Shown: one piece after another, positions 24,279 through 25,171 of the stretch
Position numbering within the stretch: the first letter of the stretch is position 1
Layout of the letters: each line of letters begins with the position of its first letter
From: an uncultured Coriobacteriaceae bacterium
GTDB lineage: Bacteria > Actinomycetota > Coriobacteriia > Coriobacteriales > Atopobiaceae
Length of the DNA stretch: 25,171 nt
Reading direction: 5' to 3'
Assembly: GCA_900549525.1 (NCBI GenBank)
Contig: UWSJ01000022.1
Coordinates: forward strand, 1 to 25,171
Position numbers and translations under genes: made by a program
Notes under the pieces: generated by a model
What the model was told of the DNA's origin: nothing
The model's database searches: none
What the model saw: the letters and a program-made list of their open reading frames with translations, nothing else

Positions 24279-25171
24279 ATGTCTGACGTTCTAAAGCGCG
24301 ACCTCATTGTGCTTGGCGGTGGCCCTGCTGGGCTCACGGCCTCCATTTACGCTACGCGTGCGGGCATCGACGCCCTTTCTATCGAACAGGGTAGCTTTGG
24401 CGGTCAAATTTCGATTACCGACGAAGTTGACAACTATCCCGGTATCGAGGCCGTCAACGGGGCCGAGCTTGGCATGAAGATGCAGGCCCACGCCGAGCAT
24501 CTTGGTGCTACATTCGCCTTTGACACCATCTCTTCCGTTTCGTATGACGCTTCGTCCAAGACGTTTTCTCTAATGGGCGATGATGGCTCTTACGAGTCCG
24601 AGGCGCTTATCTACGCTGGCGGTGCCGTGCCGCGTCATGCTGGCTTCGAGGGCGAGGATACCTATCGAGGGAGGGGCGTATCGTATTGCGCCACCTGCGA
24701 CGGCATGTTCTACACCGGCAAGCGCGTCTTCATCGTTGGTGGGGGCAATTCCGCTTGTGAGGAGGCCGTCTTCCTTTCGAGGTTTGCCTCGAAAGTCACG
24801 ATGGTCGTCCGAAAGGACCATCTGCGCGCTGTGTCCAGTGTCGTTCGGCAGGTTGAGTCGAACGAAAAGATTGAAGTTAGGTACCTAACTAGCATCACGA
24901 AACTCGAGGGTGAACAGCTGCCGGAACGCATTACCTTCCGCAACAATGCCACGGACGAGGAATCAACGGAGGCGTTTGAAGCGGGCAGCTTTGGCGTATT
25001 CGTCTCGGTGGGATTCGTTCCTCAGGCCGAGCTGATAGCCCAGCTTGTTGACCTTGCGGATGACGGCGCCGTGATCACGGACGATTCCATGGCCACCAAG
25101 ACGCCGGGATTGTTCTGTGCCGGCGACGTTCGCCACAAGCCGCTCCGACAGGTCATTACGGCAGCCGCCGA
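24279..25171 (+). CDS. trxB: Thioredoxin reductase, N-terminal part
   Basis: The first 297 codons of a flavoprotein that reduces thioredoxin; the window ends before the stop. An FAD-binding GGGPAG (13-18), the redox-active CATC (C137, C140), a second dinucleotide motif GGGNSA and the FAD-contact region CAGDVRHKPLRQVITAA are visible. In Escherichia coli TrxB the phosphate of NADPH is held by an HRRxxxR motif. Here the matching segment reads VRKDHLR, with His replaced by Val and the second Arg by Lys, so cofactor preference may differ. The ATG at 24279 has GAAAGGA at 24265-24271. The gene lies 44 bases after dut. Confidence 0.93.
   Translation, partial: MSDVLKRDLIVLGGGPAGLTASIYATRAGIDALSIEQGSFGGQISITDEVDNYPGIEAVNGAELGMKMQAHAEHLGATFAFDTISSVSYDASSKTFSLMGDDGSYESEALIYAGGAVPRHAGFEGEDTYRGRGVSYCATCDGMFYTGKRVFIVGGGNSACEEAVFLSRFASKVTMVVRKDHLRAVSSVVRQVESNEKIEVRYLTSITKLEGEQLPERITFRNNATDEESTEAFEAGSFGVFVSVGFVPQAELIAQLVDLADDGAVITDDSMATKTPGLFCAGDVRHKPLRQVITAAA

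Overview
The window reads as one stretch of chromosome from a high-GC, non-sporulating actinobacterium, most likely class Coriobacteriia (the Olsenella/Collinsella/Atopobium group). This is inferred from three things seen together: high-GC coding sequence, actinobacterial-type lexA/nrdR synteny with GAAC-n4-GTTC SOS boxes, and a Firmicutes-like order of ftsK, rodZ, pgsA/cinA, recA, rny, spoVS and miaB. RNase Y and SpoVS are unusual in most other Actinobacteria. No mobile element, tRNA, rRNA, CRISPR array or integration scar was seen, so this is a core-genome region.

Layout. (1) 1-4532: the end of rpsO with its terminator, then pnp and rnj, an RNA-decay block. Both exonuclease genes have a 7-bp/6-nt hairpin in the leader. 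(2) 4537-10862: ftsK, rodZ, yajQ and rimO, tightly spaced, linking chromosome segregation and cell shape with ribosome modification. (3) 10863-14192: an in-frame PgsA-CinA fusion, then recA with a perfect SOS box inside its promoter, then recX overlapping recA by one base. (4) 14211-17552: rny behind a strong promoter and a roughly 180-nt leader, then an uncharacterised GHKL-type ATPase and spoVS. In Bacillus subtilis the position between rny and spoVS is held by ymdB. (5) 17552-21244: miaB, miaA and hflX, coupled by overlaps. (6) 21304-22706 (minus strand): lexA followed by an overlapping membrane acyltransferase-like gene. (7) 22707-25171: a lexA control region with four SOS-box-like sites, a divergent 77-aa gene for a predicted tail-anchored protein, then nrdR, dut and the start of trxB.

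Working together. The window holds the core of the SOS circuit: RecA, RecX, LexA, and a divergent small membrane protein in the place where other Gram-positive bacteria keep their SOS cell-division inhibitors (yneA, divS, chiZ). It also holds three ribonucleases (PNPase, RNase J, RNase Y), two radical-SAM methylthiotransferases (RimO, MiaB), and a nucleotide-pool/redox block (NrdR, dUTPase, thioredoxin reductase). The best candidates for undescribed biology are the SOS-controlled tail-anchored protein with its phased LexA boxes, the lexA-coupled membrane acyltransferase, and the RNase Y/GHKL ATPase/SpoVS module.
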